From Streptomyces sp. MP131-18 (GTDB lineage: Bacteria; Actinomycetota; Actinomycetes; Streptomycetales; Streptomycetaceae): a stretch of DNA of 64,000 bases. The stretch lies in contig NZ_LZNS01000001.1 of NCBI RefSeq assembly GCF_001984575.1, forward strand, positions 5,511,091 to 5,575,090, read 5' to 3'. Below are positions 26,929 to 35,476 of this stretch, in pieces. Every line of letters starts with the position of its first letter. The stretch's first letter is position 1. The position numbers and the translations under genes were made by a program. Under the pieces are notes generated by a model. It was not told where the DNA came from, did not search any database, and was given only the letters and a program-made list of their open reading frames with translations.

Positions 26929-27305
26929 GCGATCTCCGAGAGGTCCAGGAACAGGGACTCGGCGAGCTCTCCCTTCATCACCCGGGGGAACTCGGAGCTG
27001 ATGATGCCCAGCAGGTCGGGCGGGGAGCCGTCGGCCATGAACTGTGTGATGGTGCGCGTCAGCAGGTCGGAGCCGGAGGCGGCGGTCACCTCAAGGGAGG
27101 GTGTGTACGCCGACCCGCGCATGATGCTCCGGTCGCTCAGGGCGGCCTGGAAAGTTGCGGTGTAACTCGGGTCGTGGAACCACAGCTTGAGACCGACCGG
27201 GCCGTCCGTCACCGGTCGGGCCGGGGACGCGGTCGCACACCCGGTGGCCAGCGCCCCCATCCCGCCCAGCACGGCGAGGAAGCGACGTCGGCTCAGCCCG
27301 CTCAC
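26929..27305 (-). pseudogene. Sugar ABC transporter solute-binding lipoprotein, 3'-truncated
   Basis: The frame starts at GTG 27305 and overlaps the GH35 stop by 4 nt (GTGA). Residues 5-24 hold a twin-arginine motif (SRRRFLAVLGG) and a lipobox (LATGC), then about 100 residues typical of family 1 extracellular solute-binding proteins (LKLWFHDPSY, FMADGSPPDLLGIISSEF). After LFLDLSE the similarity stops and the frame continues for some 50 residues out of register through the cellulase-like gene. A normal protein is about 400-450 residues, so the C-terminal two thirds, and presumably two permease genes that usually follow, are gone. Confidence 0.75.
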
Positions 27306-29677
27306 GGCGCACCGATCCCGACAGCGGCACGGTAGACGGGGACCAGCCGGGCTTCCCGCAGCCGCAGGGTGACCTCGTCCGGGCGTTGGTGGTCGGGCAC
27401 GTGGATCTTCGCGGCGGGATCGAACGGGAGCAGCCGCAGGACCAACTCCGCACCGTCCTCCAGGGCCGCTCGGTGCCGGGTGAGGTCGATCTCCCAGGGG
27501 GCACCGTTCCAGTACTGGTCGGCTACCGGAGTGCCGCCGATCTCGGCGCGGGCGACGTCCCCGACCCAGTCGAGCCGCAGCAGCAGTCGGTGGGCCGCGG
27601 TGAAGGCTTCATGGTCGAACTCGACGCGATGGGCGGCGGCGAGGGCGTAGTCGGCGTCGGTGGGAGCGGCGGCGCGCTTCAGCGGACCGCCGATACGCTG
27701 CGGCGCCGGGCCTTTGGCCGCGGCGAGTTCGACCAGCGCGGCCTCGGGCACGGCCGTGGGTGCGTCCACCTCGAACCGTGCGAAGATCCCGCTTTCCCCG
27801 GTGGCGCGCAGCCTGAGCCGCGAGGTCGCCAGGTCTCGCGGGGCGACGGTGCCGGTCGGTGCGGGAAGGACGAGCAGGGTGCCGCCGGCGGGCCCGCTCT
27901 CGATGTGCAGGTGTCGTCCGTCGGGCACGACGTGGATGCCGTCTCCGACGAGCAGCCGACGAGTTCCCCACAGCTCTCCGACCGTGGTGTGGCGGGCGGT
28001 GTGCTCATCGAGGACCAGCAGCCGCAGCCCGTCCAGCCGGATGAGCGCGTCCGTGCCGGGGTGCGGCACCCGGATTCGGGTGCGGTCGGCGCCGAGGTCG
28101 TCCACGATGACGCCCGGGCCCTCGACCGAGGCCGGGTCGACACCGGTGAGGACCAGTTCGACCGGGATGCCGGCGGTGCGGGTCAGCACGACCATGTCGT
28201 CCAGGACGGCGACGAGTTGGGCCGTGGCCGACTCCAGGGTCGCCGCGCCGGGCAGCGGCCAGCGGAACGGCCACGCGAAGTAGGCGCCTGAGGGGATGTC
28301 GGCGGGCTCCGTGGGCAGTTCGAGCGGTCCGTCCGCGGTGTCGAGACGGAACCGGACGGCGCGGTGCGCGGCCAGTGTCTCCCCGCCGGGCTGGTGCGTG
28401 TTGACGAACAGCATGCCGGAGGTGCCGTCGCTGCGCGCGGCCCAGCGCAGTGTCTCGCGGTCGTCGAGGTCCCGGGGGCTCCGGTCGGGCGCGGCGAACG
28501 GCATCGGGGCCAGGCGTTCGCCCGCCGCGGCCAGGAGGTGGTGCTGGAGGCGGAGCAGTCCGTAGGCGGGGCGGACCTGTCCGTACTCGCCGAGGGGGGC
28601 TTGGAAGTCGTAGCTGATGACCGGCAGATCGTTGGGGTAGCCGGTGTCGGTCGACTCCTGCATGGTGGTCGCGGCGTCGGTGACGTGGGTGCCGCCCTGG
28701 TACATGTAGTAGCCCTGCCAGGACGATCCGCTGCCGATCTTGGTGAGGGCCAGCGCGGCCACGTCCTCCGGCGGGACGAGGGGGCGGCGGTGGTAGGTCG
28801 CCTGGACGCCGCCGCCGAGTTCGCAGGTCGCGTACGGGTAGCGGCCGGGGTCGGGGCCCTGCCCGGCGGTGGGCCGGCGGCGGAGGTCGGCGCCCACGGT
28901 GTGGTCGTCGCGCAGCGCGGTGAAGAAGAAGTGCCGCCTGTTGTGCCGGGCCCATCCCGGATGGGCGTCGTCCCACGGCGCCTCGGGGTAGCCCGCGTAC
29001 ACAGGGAGGAATTCGTCGGCGGGGAGCTGCGCCTCCCCCCAGGCCGTCGCGGTCCACAGCGGCGGGGTGATCCCGGCGTCCTGCGCCATCCGCTTGAGGG
29101 TGCGGAGGTGTTCGGGCTGGTCGTACAGCTCGTTCTCGATCTGGACGGCGACGATCGGCCCGCCCTGGGTGTGGTGGAGGCCGTCGAGTTCCGCGCCGAT
29201 CCGCGTGTAGTAGGGCCGGACCAGGTCGAGGTAGGCGGGGTCGTCGGTGCGGGTCCGGGTGCCGGAGTGCTGGACCCAGTCCGGGAAGCCGCCGTAGCGG
29301 GCTTCGCCGTGTGCCCAGGGGCCGATCCGCACCACGGCGTCCATGCCGTACGCGCCGGTCTGCTCGACGAACGCGCGGATGTCGCGGTTGCCCTCGAACC
29401 GGAACTCGCCCTGTTGTTCCTCGTGGTGGTGCCAGAACAGGTAGGTCGCGACGACGCCGATGCCCCCGGCCCGCATGTTGAGGAGCCGCTCCCGCCACGC
29501 CTCGCGGGGGCAGCGGGAGAAGTGCATCTCGCCCATGACCGGGAACCAGGGACGGCCGCCGCGCACCAGGTGGGTGCTCGTGGCGGCGATCCGGTCCGGT
29601 TGCCCCTCGGGTTCGCCCATCCTGAGATGGCCGCCGAACGACTCCGCGGACGGGCGCAGGGTCACCTTGTACACCAT
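27302..29677 (-). CDS. GH35-family glycosidase (beta-galactosidase-like)
   Basis: A 791-residue glycoside hydrolase with a TIM barrel at the N terminus. Typical GH35 segments are GGRPWFPVMGEMHFSR (about 40-55), VVATYLFWHHHEEQQGEF, VRIGPWAHGEARYGGFPDW, the acid/base motif QIENELY at 179-185 and a later CELGGG that may hold the nucleophile. Beta-sandwich domains fill the C-terminal half. It lacks a signal peptide, so it probably hydrolyses imported galactosides in the cytosol. Start ATG at 29677 with AAGGAGA just upstream. It leads a degraded operon with the solute-binding and cellulase-like remnants. The promoter region carries TATGAT and an element shared with the GntR gene region. Confidence 0.88.
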   Translation of the reverse strand: MVYKVTLRPSAESFGGHLRMGEPEGQPDRIAATSTHLVRGGRPWFPVMGEMHFSRCPREAWRERLLNMRAGGIGVVATYLFWHHHEEQQGEFRFEGNRDIRAFVEQTGAYGMDAVVRIGPWAHGEARYGGFPDWVQHSGTRTRTDDPAYLDLVRPYYTRIGAELDGLHHTQGGPIVAVQIENELYDQPEHLRTLKRMAQDAGITPPLWTATAWGEAQLPADEFLPVYAGYPEAPWDDAHPGWARHNRRHFFFTALRDDHTVGADLRRRPTAGQGPDPGRYPYATCELGGGVQATYHRRPLVPPEDVAALALTKIGSGSSWQGYYMYQGGTHVTDAATTMQESTDTGYPNDLPVISYDFQAPLGEYGQVRPAYGLLRLQHHLLAAAGERLAPMPFAAPDRSPRDLDDRETLRWAARSDGTSGMLFVNTHQPGGETLAAHRAVRFRLDTADGPLELPTEPADIPSGAYFAWPFRWPLPGAATLESATAQLVAVLDDMVVLTRTAGIPVELVLTGVDPASVEGPGVIVDDLGADRTRIRVPHPGTDALIRLDGLRLLVLDEHTARHTTVGELWGTRRLLVGDGIHVVPDGRHLHIESGPAGGTLLVLPAPTGTVAPRDLATSRLRLRATGESGIFARFEVDAPTAVPEAALVELAAAKGPAPQRIGGPLKRAAAPTDADYALAAAHRVEFDHEAFTAAHRLLLRLDWVGDVARAEIGGTPVADQYWNGAPWEIDLTRHRAALEDGAELVLRLLPFDPAAKIHVPDHQRPDEVTLRLREARLVPVYRAAVGIGAP

Positions 29678-30004
29678 CGATCTCCTTGCCTCGGCGCCGG
29701 ACCCGGGTCGGCCCGTCCGGCAGGCCGGCATCGCCAATGGACGCAACTTAAATCATAATTTCTGAATAGTGAACCTCCTGGGGTGCCGAGCTTGGCATGG
29801 CCGCACCGAAGGAGGCGCGGCGCAGGGCGGCGGTGCAGAGGGGAACGCCACGCGCACGCCCGCGCGTGCGCGCGTGCGCGCGGGCGGTCGGGGCGACGAC
29901 GGGGCGGTTGCCACGGACGGCGTTGCCGGTCGGAAGCCGCCCTGGCGCGCGGAGGCGGACGGCGTGGAGCGTTCCGGCGCGCCGGAAAATCGGTCCGCAG
30001 CCGG
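29678..30004. other. Intergenic region between GH35 and lanC
   Basis: About 330 bp without a supported gene. Its left end (29745-29770) is AT-rich and should be the GH35 promoter: TATGAT on the minus strand is a good -10. The middle has the alternating CG/TG tract and its hairpin described separately. Open frames here are Arg/Ala-rich and look like shadows. Confidence 0.5.
29859..29884. terminator. CG-rich hairpin with alternating purine-pyrimidine core
   Basis: CCCGCGCG (29859-29866) pairs with CGCGCGGG (29877-29884). Positions 29861-29882 alternate pyrimidine and purine without a break. It lies 120 bp past the lanC stop on the minus strand, so it may end the lan transcript; the same tract is a candidate Z-DNA segment. 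Confidence 0.45.
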
Positions 30005-31297
30005 TCAGTTGACGAGCAGGGCCGCGTCCCAGCGCGGTGGCGTCGGCCCGCGCCGGTGGAGAACGAGGGCCACGCCCGCGGAACCTTCGAGGAAGGTGGG
30101 GGCGTCCCAGATGGCCGGTGGCAGCCGTCGGCGTCCGCGCGTCGGGTAGCCGAACGCGGACGCGGGCTCGAAGCGGGCGCGGAGGCGGTCGGTCAGACTC
30201 GCCGCGTGCTCCGCCAGTATCGGGTCCTGGGCGTCATGGGCGATCACGCGGGTGAGGTGGGCCTGCCCGGCGAGGCCATGGCACAGGCCCGGGTCGTCGA
30301 GCCCGGCCCGGCCTTCCGGACGGCGAAGGACCGCGTGCATGGCGTCCACCGCGACCCGCGGCCACTCGGTCTCGCCCAGTGCCAGGCCCGCCAGTTGCAG
30401 GGCGCGCGCGATCCCCGGGGGGCCGTAGCACCAGCTCGGGCGGTGTGGCTCGTGGCGCGGGCGCCGGCCCGCGGCCTCGTCCGCCGCCGAGACCATCATG
30501 GGCCAGTACGGGCCCGCCTCGTCGTCCTGGCGCCAGCTCAGCAGCCACTTGGCGGCGCGCCGGATGGCGGCGTCCTGGCCGGGCACCCGGATGCCCCGCG
30601 ACCAGCACAGGGAGAGCAGGACCAGCGGGCCCGCGATCCCGTGGGCCAGGCCCACGTCGATCGTGTCGCCGTCCGCTTCCTGGCCCGGCCATGGCGGGCC
30701 CGCCCAGCCGGGCAGCGTGCGGCCCTCGTGCACTCTCGGTTCGGTGAGGGCGGTCAGGTAGCGCAGGGCGTCGCGGACGGCCTGCGGCCCGGCCGGGTCG
30801 GCCGTCCCGGCCGTCTCCGTCGACCGGGACGGAACGGCCGGGCCGTCCAGGAAATAGCGGGCGATTCCGGTGACGCCGGTCACCGCGTCGAAGCGTTCCC
30901 TCGGGACCAGTTCCTTGCCCTCGCTCATCCTGGCCTCCTCCAGGGCGAGGAGGCGGCCCAGCCGTTCGCGGAGGAACGTGTCCAGCCGCTCGCGGATGGT
31001 GGCGTAGTCGCCGGGCTTCCGGACGGCCGCCCTGATCGCGAAGGCCAGCCCCGCCGCTCCTTGGTAGAGCCCGGGGCCGAGGCGGCCGGCCACGGGGAGC
31101 AGGGTTTTCGCGGCGTCGGTCAGCCGGGCGTGGGCGGCCCGGCGGAGCTCCGGATCGTGCCTGCTGAGTTCGGCGAGCAGCAGGGCCGTGCCGATGGTGC
31201 CGTCGGCGAGGCCGAGCGGCTGGCGGGCGGGCGGAGTCCACGCGTTCGCCCGTGCCGCGATCTCCGCCACCACGGCTTCGTCGCTCCAGGCGCTCAC
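30005..31297 (-). CDS. lanC: LanC-type lanthionine cyclase
   Basis: A 430-residue class I lanthipeptide cyclase. The double-toroid repeats of the family are visible as GLADGTIG, GLYQGAAGLAF, GLAHGIAGPL, WCYGPPGIARAL and LCHGLAGQ. The zinc ligands are Cys290, Cys339 and His340; the acid/base histidine is in AHG at 219. It adds cysteine thiols to dehydroalanine or dehydrobutyrine to form (methyl)lanthionine rings. The GTG start overlaps the lanB stop by 4 nt (GTGA), so the two enzymes are coupled. About 15 residues are inserted in a Thr/Ser/Pro-rich loop near 153-171. Confidence 0.93.
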   Translation of the reverse strand: MSAWSDEAVVAEIAARANAWTPPARQPLGLADGTIGTALLLAELSRHDPELRRAAHARLTDAAKTLLPVAGRLGPGLYQGAAGLAFAIRAAVRKPGDYATIRERLDTFLRERLGRLLALEEARMSEGKELVPRERFDAVTGVTGIARYFLDGPAVPSRSTETAGTADPAGPQAVRDALRYLTALTEPRVHEGRTLPGWAGPPWPGQEADGDTIDVGLAHGIAGPLVLLSLCWSRGIRVPGQDAAIRRAAKWLLSWRQDDEAGPYWPMMVSAADEAAGRRPRHEPHRPSWCYGPPGIARALQLAGLALGETEWPRVAVDAMHAVLRRPEGRAGLDDPGLCHGLAGQAHLTRVIAHDAQDPILAEHAASLTDRLRARFEPASAFGYPTRGRRRLPPAIWDAPTFLEGSAGVALVLHRRGPTPPRWDAALLVN

Positions 31298-34200
31298 CGC
31301 AGGTGCTCCCGGCGCGCCTGCTCGGTTTGCGCCATGCCGCGGGCGACCGCGAAGGAACGCTCCTCCGAGGTGCGGTTGGCGCCGATCAGCCGGTTGTGGT
31401 GCATGTGCAGCACTCCGGCCAGCACCGAACGCCGGGAGGCCGCGGGGAAGTCCCGCAGCGCCGCGGCCCGTTCGGCCAGGCCGGCCGGGTCGGCCTGGCC
31501 GGACGCGCTGGTGCCGGGCGGCGGGGCGGTGCCGAGCAGGCCGAGTGCCGCGTCGCGGTGTTCGCGGAAGTACCGGTGGTGCTCCTCCTCACGCGGCATG
31601 GCGAGGAACCAGGCGGGCCAGTCAGGACCGTGGACCTGCCGGGCGATGTCGACGTAGTGTCCCGCCGCGAGTACCGGCGGCGGCGTGGTCACGGTGCCCG
31701 CTGACAGGGCCGCCAGTTGCCCGACGACGGTCCGGCTGTCGTGGTGGAAGAACCGTTCCGCGGCGGCGATGGCCCCGGGCCCGCCGTAACGGACGGTCTC
31801 GGGCTCGTACCGGTCGACGGCCAGCCGGCCGGCCAGCCGCCGGCGGTACAGGTCGTCGGCCCAGTCCTGCACCGCGGGTGCGACATCGGAGAGCAGCGCT
31901 CGCGGATCTCCCGGGAACCGCAGCCGCAGATGGGGTTCGGGGTCGATGTAGCGGATGAAGAACCAGTGCCCGCCGCCGTCCGGCAGGTTCGCCAGCAGCC
32001 GGGGCAGATGCGAGGCCAGCACCTCGTTCTGCCCGGCCGTGGCGAGGTACAGCTTGGCGTAGTACCACTGGCGGTGACGGTTCCCCTGCCGGGGGGCCGG
32101 GCCGCGGCGCGCCATGCCGGCGGGCGCCCTGGCCGTCCCGGCGTCCCGGCTGTCCCGGCCGTCCCGGCCTCGGGGCAGGACGGGGATGAGCACCTCGCTG
32201 CGGTACGCGCCGCCCTCGTCGTCCCGCAGCCAGTGCTCGGCGTACCCCGCGTCCTCCAGCGTCTCGTACGCCACCGTCCCCGGGTCCCGGGCCAGTTGGC
32301 GGCGCAACAGCGTCCGGTGCAGCGGGGCCGACAGGTCGAGTACCACCCGCAGATCGACCGTTCCCACGTTGACGCGCCGGGGCACGGCCCAGCGGGCCCG
32401 CCACGCGTCCAGGGCGCGGCCCCACTCCTCGTCGGACGCCGAGGAGTCGGTCAGCGCCGGGTCGGTCATCTTCCAGCGCGCGGGAGTCAGAACCGTGCGG
32501 CCGTGGCGGACCCGGGGCAGACGGGTGGCGGAGCCGATGGCCCCCCAGTCCCACACGGACCAGGTCGGACGGCCCATCGACGAGATCTCGCGCAGCAGGC
32601 GGACGGCGTCGGAGGTGAAGCCCATGGACAGCACGGTGGCGGTATGCGCGACGAGTTCCCGCCCGGTGGCCGCGTCCACGGCGAACAGCCGCTCCTCGTC
32701 GGCGGCCAGGGCGACGTCCCGCGCGCCTCGCACACGGCCCCCGGACGACGGGTGGTGGGGGAACGAGCCGACCGTCAGCCGGTCCGGCCAGCAGGCAAGC
32801 GCGCGCGTGACGTTCGCGGCGCCGGGCAGCACCTGGAAGTCCAGGCTGACCGGCGTGGCCCCTTCCCGGAGCGTCGTCGCCATGGCGTCCCGCGCCAGTG
32901 CCGCCACCGGCTCCTGGTCGTCGAAGAGATAGGCGAAGCGGCCGAACAGGGCGCCCGGGGTCGGCGAGCCGGTGGTCTGGGAGAGGATCAGCCGGAACTC
33001 TCCCCGGGCCAGGGCCTCCTGGGACACGGCGGTCACCTGGGCGCACAGCTCCGCCGGGGTCGGCGCGGTGTCGGGCGCGGCGTCGGCCAGCCGGTTCAGC
33101 ACGGCGTCTCCCAGGACGATCTCCCCGCTCCCCGCGGCGGCGGACAGCACCAGATCGGTCAGCACCGCGTCGCGCGCCGGGCCACGGTCCGCGGCGGCGG
33201 GCGCCACGCGCCGTTCGCCGCCCGGATTCTCGTAGCCGGCCGGCGGGCCGAGCCCGGAGTGCGGGTCGAGAACCTCCAGCAGCGGTACGGCGTGGCCGAC
33301 GCCGTACCGTTCCACGAACGCCCTGTGATAGTCCGCCAGATGGGGCTTTCGCTCGTCCTTGGCGGATGCCCGCCACAGCGCCGTCGCGGCCGACTCGGCC
33401 TCCCGCGCCACCGCTTCGGGCAGGATCACCTCGGCGTCGATCCGCAGGTCGGTCTGGAGGAGGGTCCCGTCGTGCCGGTGCAGGTCCCGCAATGCCCGCT
33501 CCGCGGTGTCCCAGCGGCCCGTTCCCGCGCCGAGCGGCGCGCCCGCGCAGTCCGCCAGCACCTTCGCGATGCGGGCGACCGCGTCCTCCTTCTCCCGGTC
33601 CGCCACCGAGGCCAGGACCTCACGCACGTACAGCAGCGGGTCGGCCCGGGCGAGGGGCGGGCGCAGTTCGGTCAGCAGGAAGCCGCGCCGGACGAGGTCC
33701 GCCAGCAGCCCGTCCACCTTGCCGGCCGCCACCGCGGGGAACGCGCTGGTCAGCCGCTCGGCGATCTCCCCGCCCGTGCACGGCTGTTCGGCCGCCTCCA
33801 GGGCCAGCCGTACCGCGGCGGTGTGGCGCACGGAGACCTCTTTGGTACGGGCCGCCGCCGCGCGGCCCTCGTCCGTCACGGGGGTGAACGGCAGAACCCA
33901 CCGGTCGCCGCGGGCGAAGCCCAGGTCGTTGGTGACCACCCGCAGTCTGCGCAGCAGCGCCGGGTCGCGTTCCCAGGCGGAGAGCAGCCCCACCAGCCAG
34001 TCGCCGTCCGGCCGCACCGCGACGCGGTGCCGCTCGCCGACGCGTGCCCGGCACGCGTCCCCGAAGGCGACGGGCGCCACCCCGGCCAGCAGGCCGAACG
34101 GGGTGGGGCGGCCGGCGGCCCGCAGCACGTACCGGGTCGTTCCCAGCGTGAGCTTGCGCAGCGCCGCCGGCTTCATCGGCTCACCCGCCTGAAGTGTGCG

Positions 34201-34416
34201 GATGGCGCGGTGCAGCGACGGGCTGGAGAGCAGCAGCGCCTCCAGGACCCGTTCGTCGGCGATCAGCGTGGCAACGTAGCGTTCGACCTGTGCGCGGTCA
34301 CGCGGGTCGAGCCCCTCGGCCGCTGCGACGGTCCGCTCGACCCAGGAGTACGGCAGCAGCGGGATGCGCAGCATGCCGGGACCGGCAAAGCGAAAAGAAA
34401 CGTCGTCCCCTGACAA
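31294..34416 (-). CDS. lanB: LanB-type lanthipeptide dehydratase (full length)
   Basis: About 1040 residues, containing both the glutamylation domain (Lant_dehydr_N, roughly 10-700; starts SFRFAGPGMLRIPLLPYS) and the C-terminal elimination domain (SpaB_C type, about 770-1030; RQWYYAKLYLATAGQNEVL, WFFIRYIDPEPHLRLRF). Class I LanB uses glutamyl-tRNA to activate and eliminate Ser/Thr in the precursor. I prefer the TTG at 34416 because it keeps the conserved FRFAGP segment and has AGGGAG upstream; the ATG at 34374 would cut it and the ATG at 34557 would add unrelated sequence through a hairpin. It ends within the lanC start. No adjoining transporter or protease is found. Confidence 0.92.
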   Translation of the reverse strand: MSGDDVSFRFAGPGMLRIPLLPYSWVERTVAAAEGLDPRDRAQVERYVATLIADERVLEALLLSSPSLHRAIRTLQAGEPMKPAALRKLTLGTTRYVLRAAGRPTPFGLLAGVAPVAFGDACRARVGERHRVAVRPDGDWLVGLLSAWERDPALLRRLRVVTNDLGFARGDRWVLPFTPVTDEGRAAAARTKEVSVRHTAAVRLALEAAEQPCTGGEIAERLTSAFPAVAAGKVDGLLADLVRRGFLLTELRPPLARADPLLYVREVLASVADREKEDAVARIAKVLADCAGAPLGAGTGRWDTAERALRDLHRHDGTLLQTDLRIDAEVILPEAVAREAESAATALWRASAKDERKPHLADYHRAFVERYGVGHAVPLLEVLDPHSGLGPPAGYENPGGERRVAPAAADRGPARDAVLTDLVLSAAAGSGEIVLGDAVLNRLADAAPDTAPTPAELCAQVTAVSQEALARGEFRLILSQTTGSPTPGALFGRFAYLFDDQEPVAALARDAMATTLREGATPVSLDFQVLPGAANVTRALACWPDRLTVGSFPHHPSSGGRVRGARDVALAADEERLFAVDAATGRELVAHTATVLSMGFTSDAVRLLREISSMGRPTWSVWDWGAIGSATRLPRVRHGRTVLTPARWKMTDPALTDSSASDEEWGRALDAWRARWAVPRRVNVGTVDLRVVLDLSAPLHRTLLRRQLARDPGTVAYETLEDAGYAEHWLRDDEGGAYRSEVLIPVLPRGRDGRDSRDAGTARAPAGMARRGPAPRQGNRHRQWYYAKLYLATAGQNEVLASHLPRLLANLPDGGGHWFFIRYIDPEPHLRLRFPGDPRALLSDVAPAVQDWADDLYRRRLAGRLAVDRYEPETVRYGGPGAIAAAERFFHHDSRTVVGQLAALSAGTVTTPPPVLAAGHYVDIARQVHGPDWPAWFLAMPREEEHHRYFREHRDAALGLLGTAPPPGTSASGQADPAGLAERAAALRDFPAASRRSVLAGVLHMHHNRLIGANRTSEERSFAVARGMAQTEQARREHLR

Positions 34417-34517
34417 TGGACCGGATTCTCCCTGCCTGTTTTTCCGCGTCTGCTTCTGCTTTTCCGCGCCTCGTGCCCGCCCGGCGGAAGTGTGGTGCGC
34501 CACATGGTGAAAGGCAC

Positions 34518-34547
34518 GGGCGCGGAGCCGGTGAACGGCCCGCGCCC
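34518..34547. terminator. Hairpin between precursor and dehydratase genes
   Basis: GGGCGCGG-A-GCCG (34518-34530) pairs with CGGC-CCGCGCCC (34536-34547), a 12-bp stem with one bulged base and a 5-nt loop, 18 nt after the precursor stop. Such partial terminators between lanA and lanB usually raise precursor transcript above enzyme transcript. Confidence 0.65.
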
Positions 34548-34564
34548 CTGCCGTCATGGCTCAA

Positions 34565-34759
34565 TCACGAACAGAAGATTGCCGTAGTCGCGGGAATACA
34601 GACCGAGCAGTCACTCGTGTAAGGGCCGTTGGGGAAAGAGACCGTCTTCGCCTGCGCGAAGCCGTCACCGTCCTCCAGGTCGCTCAGCTCTATGCGGATG
34701 TCGAGGTCGAAGTCGGAATCGGTGAGTTCGGTGGTCGGTTCCGCGACAGAGGTTGACAT
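34565..34759 (-). CDS. lanA: Class I lanthipeptide precursor, FxLD type
   Basis: A 64-residue peptide. The leader is acidic and has the class I recognition motif FDLD at residues 17-20 (DFDLDIRIELSDLED). The C-terminal core, from about residue 38, holds three cysteines (51, 54 and 63) and several Ser/Thr for rings (T48, S49, S52, T58, T59): the end reads YTSDCSVC...ATTAIFCS. The core is not one of the known lantibiotics I can recall. No double-Gly site is present; cleavage could be near AQA-K at 37/38. Start ATG with AAAGGA 5 nt upstream. It has its own promoter and is followed by a hairpin and the lanB-lanC pair. Confidence 0.88.
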   Translation of the reverse strand: MSTSVAEPTTELTDSDFDLDIRIELSDLEDGDGFAQAKTVSFPNGPYTSDCSVCIPATTAIFCS

Positions 34760-34827
34760 GCGATTCCTTTCACGGTGAGCCGGGGGTCCGGCCTGGGAAT
34801 GTGCCGGCCCTCAGCGATGACCGTGAC

Positions 34828-34856
34828 ACTGTATGAGGCATGTGACGGGCTTTCAA
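34828..34856 (-). promoter_or_regulatory. Promoter of the lanthipeptide precursor gene
   Basis: On the minus strand TTGAAA (34856-34851), a 17-nt spacer and TACAGT (34833-34828) give a near-consensus vegetative promoter. The start point would be near 34821, leaving a leader of about 60 nt before the precursor ATG. Confidence 0.7.
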
Positions 34857-35476
34857 GAGCGTACTAAGGGCCGGTACTTGCTCCGCTGCGGTGCCCTATG
34901 CGGCGTTTTCCTGGGTCATGCCCTTAATCTGCCGGTTGGGGCTTTCCTTGCTCGTTGCGGCGCGTCTCTCGTGACAGGTGAACGCGGCCGGTGAATTCGG
35001 GAGGCGCCGCGTCACGGCGCGGGGTGAATGGGCGCGGTCTCGTTCACCTGTCGTGTTTCCCGAGGATTTTCGAAGGGAATTGGATGTGCCGGGGTGCCCG
35101 TTTTCGGCGCGCTGCCGCCCGGCTGCCGTGCAGAGCGGGCGGAATGCGTCGGCGTCCCCGGGCCCGCCGAGATGCGGGCGCGTCCGTTCATCTTCCGGAA
35201 GTACCTGTCCGCGCCCGGTTTCGGGCACGGCCCCCCGCACATCGTCCCTCATGCCGGAGCGGCCCCCGCCACCCCGGCGGGCGGTCCGTCGCACCCGCGC
35301 CGGGGTGCCCCTTGGCGGGGTGCCGTTGGCGAGCGGTGAAGCGGCCCACAAGTAATCTGCCGGCAGCTTCCTGAGCGAGGGAGGGGTGCCGTAGCGCACG
35401 TCAGGACAGTGCCGCGGCGCGCTGGTCGAGCTCGGCTGCGGCGGGTATTCCGTCAAGCCGGGCGAGGCGGGCGCAC
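34857..35476. other. Region upstream of the lanthipeptide cluster
   Basis: About 620 bp with no supported gene. A seven-codon minus-strand frame MTQENAA ends close to the lan promoter but lacks clear support. The part 35401-35520 has GC-ending codons on the minus strand too (frame ending ...AAELDQRAAALS then stop) and could be the tail of a broken gene; I could not assign it. Confidence 0.4.

Noticed and set aside
29797..30012. 71-aa plus-strand frame upstream of lanC
   Set aside because: Arg/Ala-rich, crosses the GC hairpin and overlaps the lanC 3' end; most likely a shadow frame.
34417..34557. ATG at 34557 as the lanB start
   Set aside because: It would place 47 unrelated residues, encoded partly by a hairpin, before the conserved LanB N terminus; TTG at 34416 with AGGGAG upstream fits better.
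34896..35456. 186-codon minus-strand open frame upstream of the lan cluster
   Set aside because: Composition is Arg/Pro/Thr-rich without fold-like patterning, and it runs through the region just upstream of the lan promoter; treated as non-coding.
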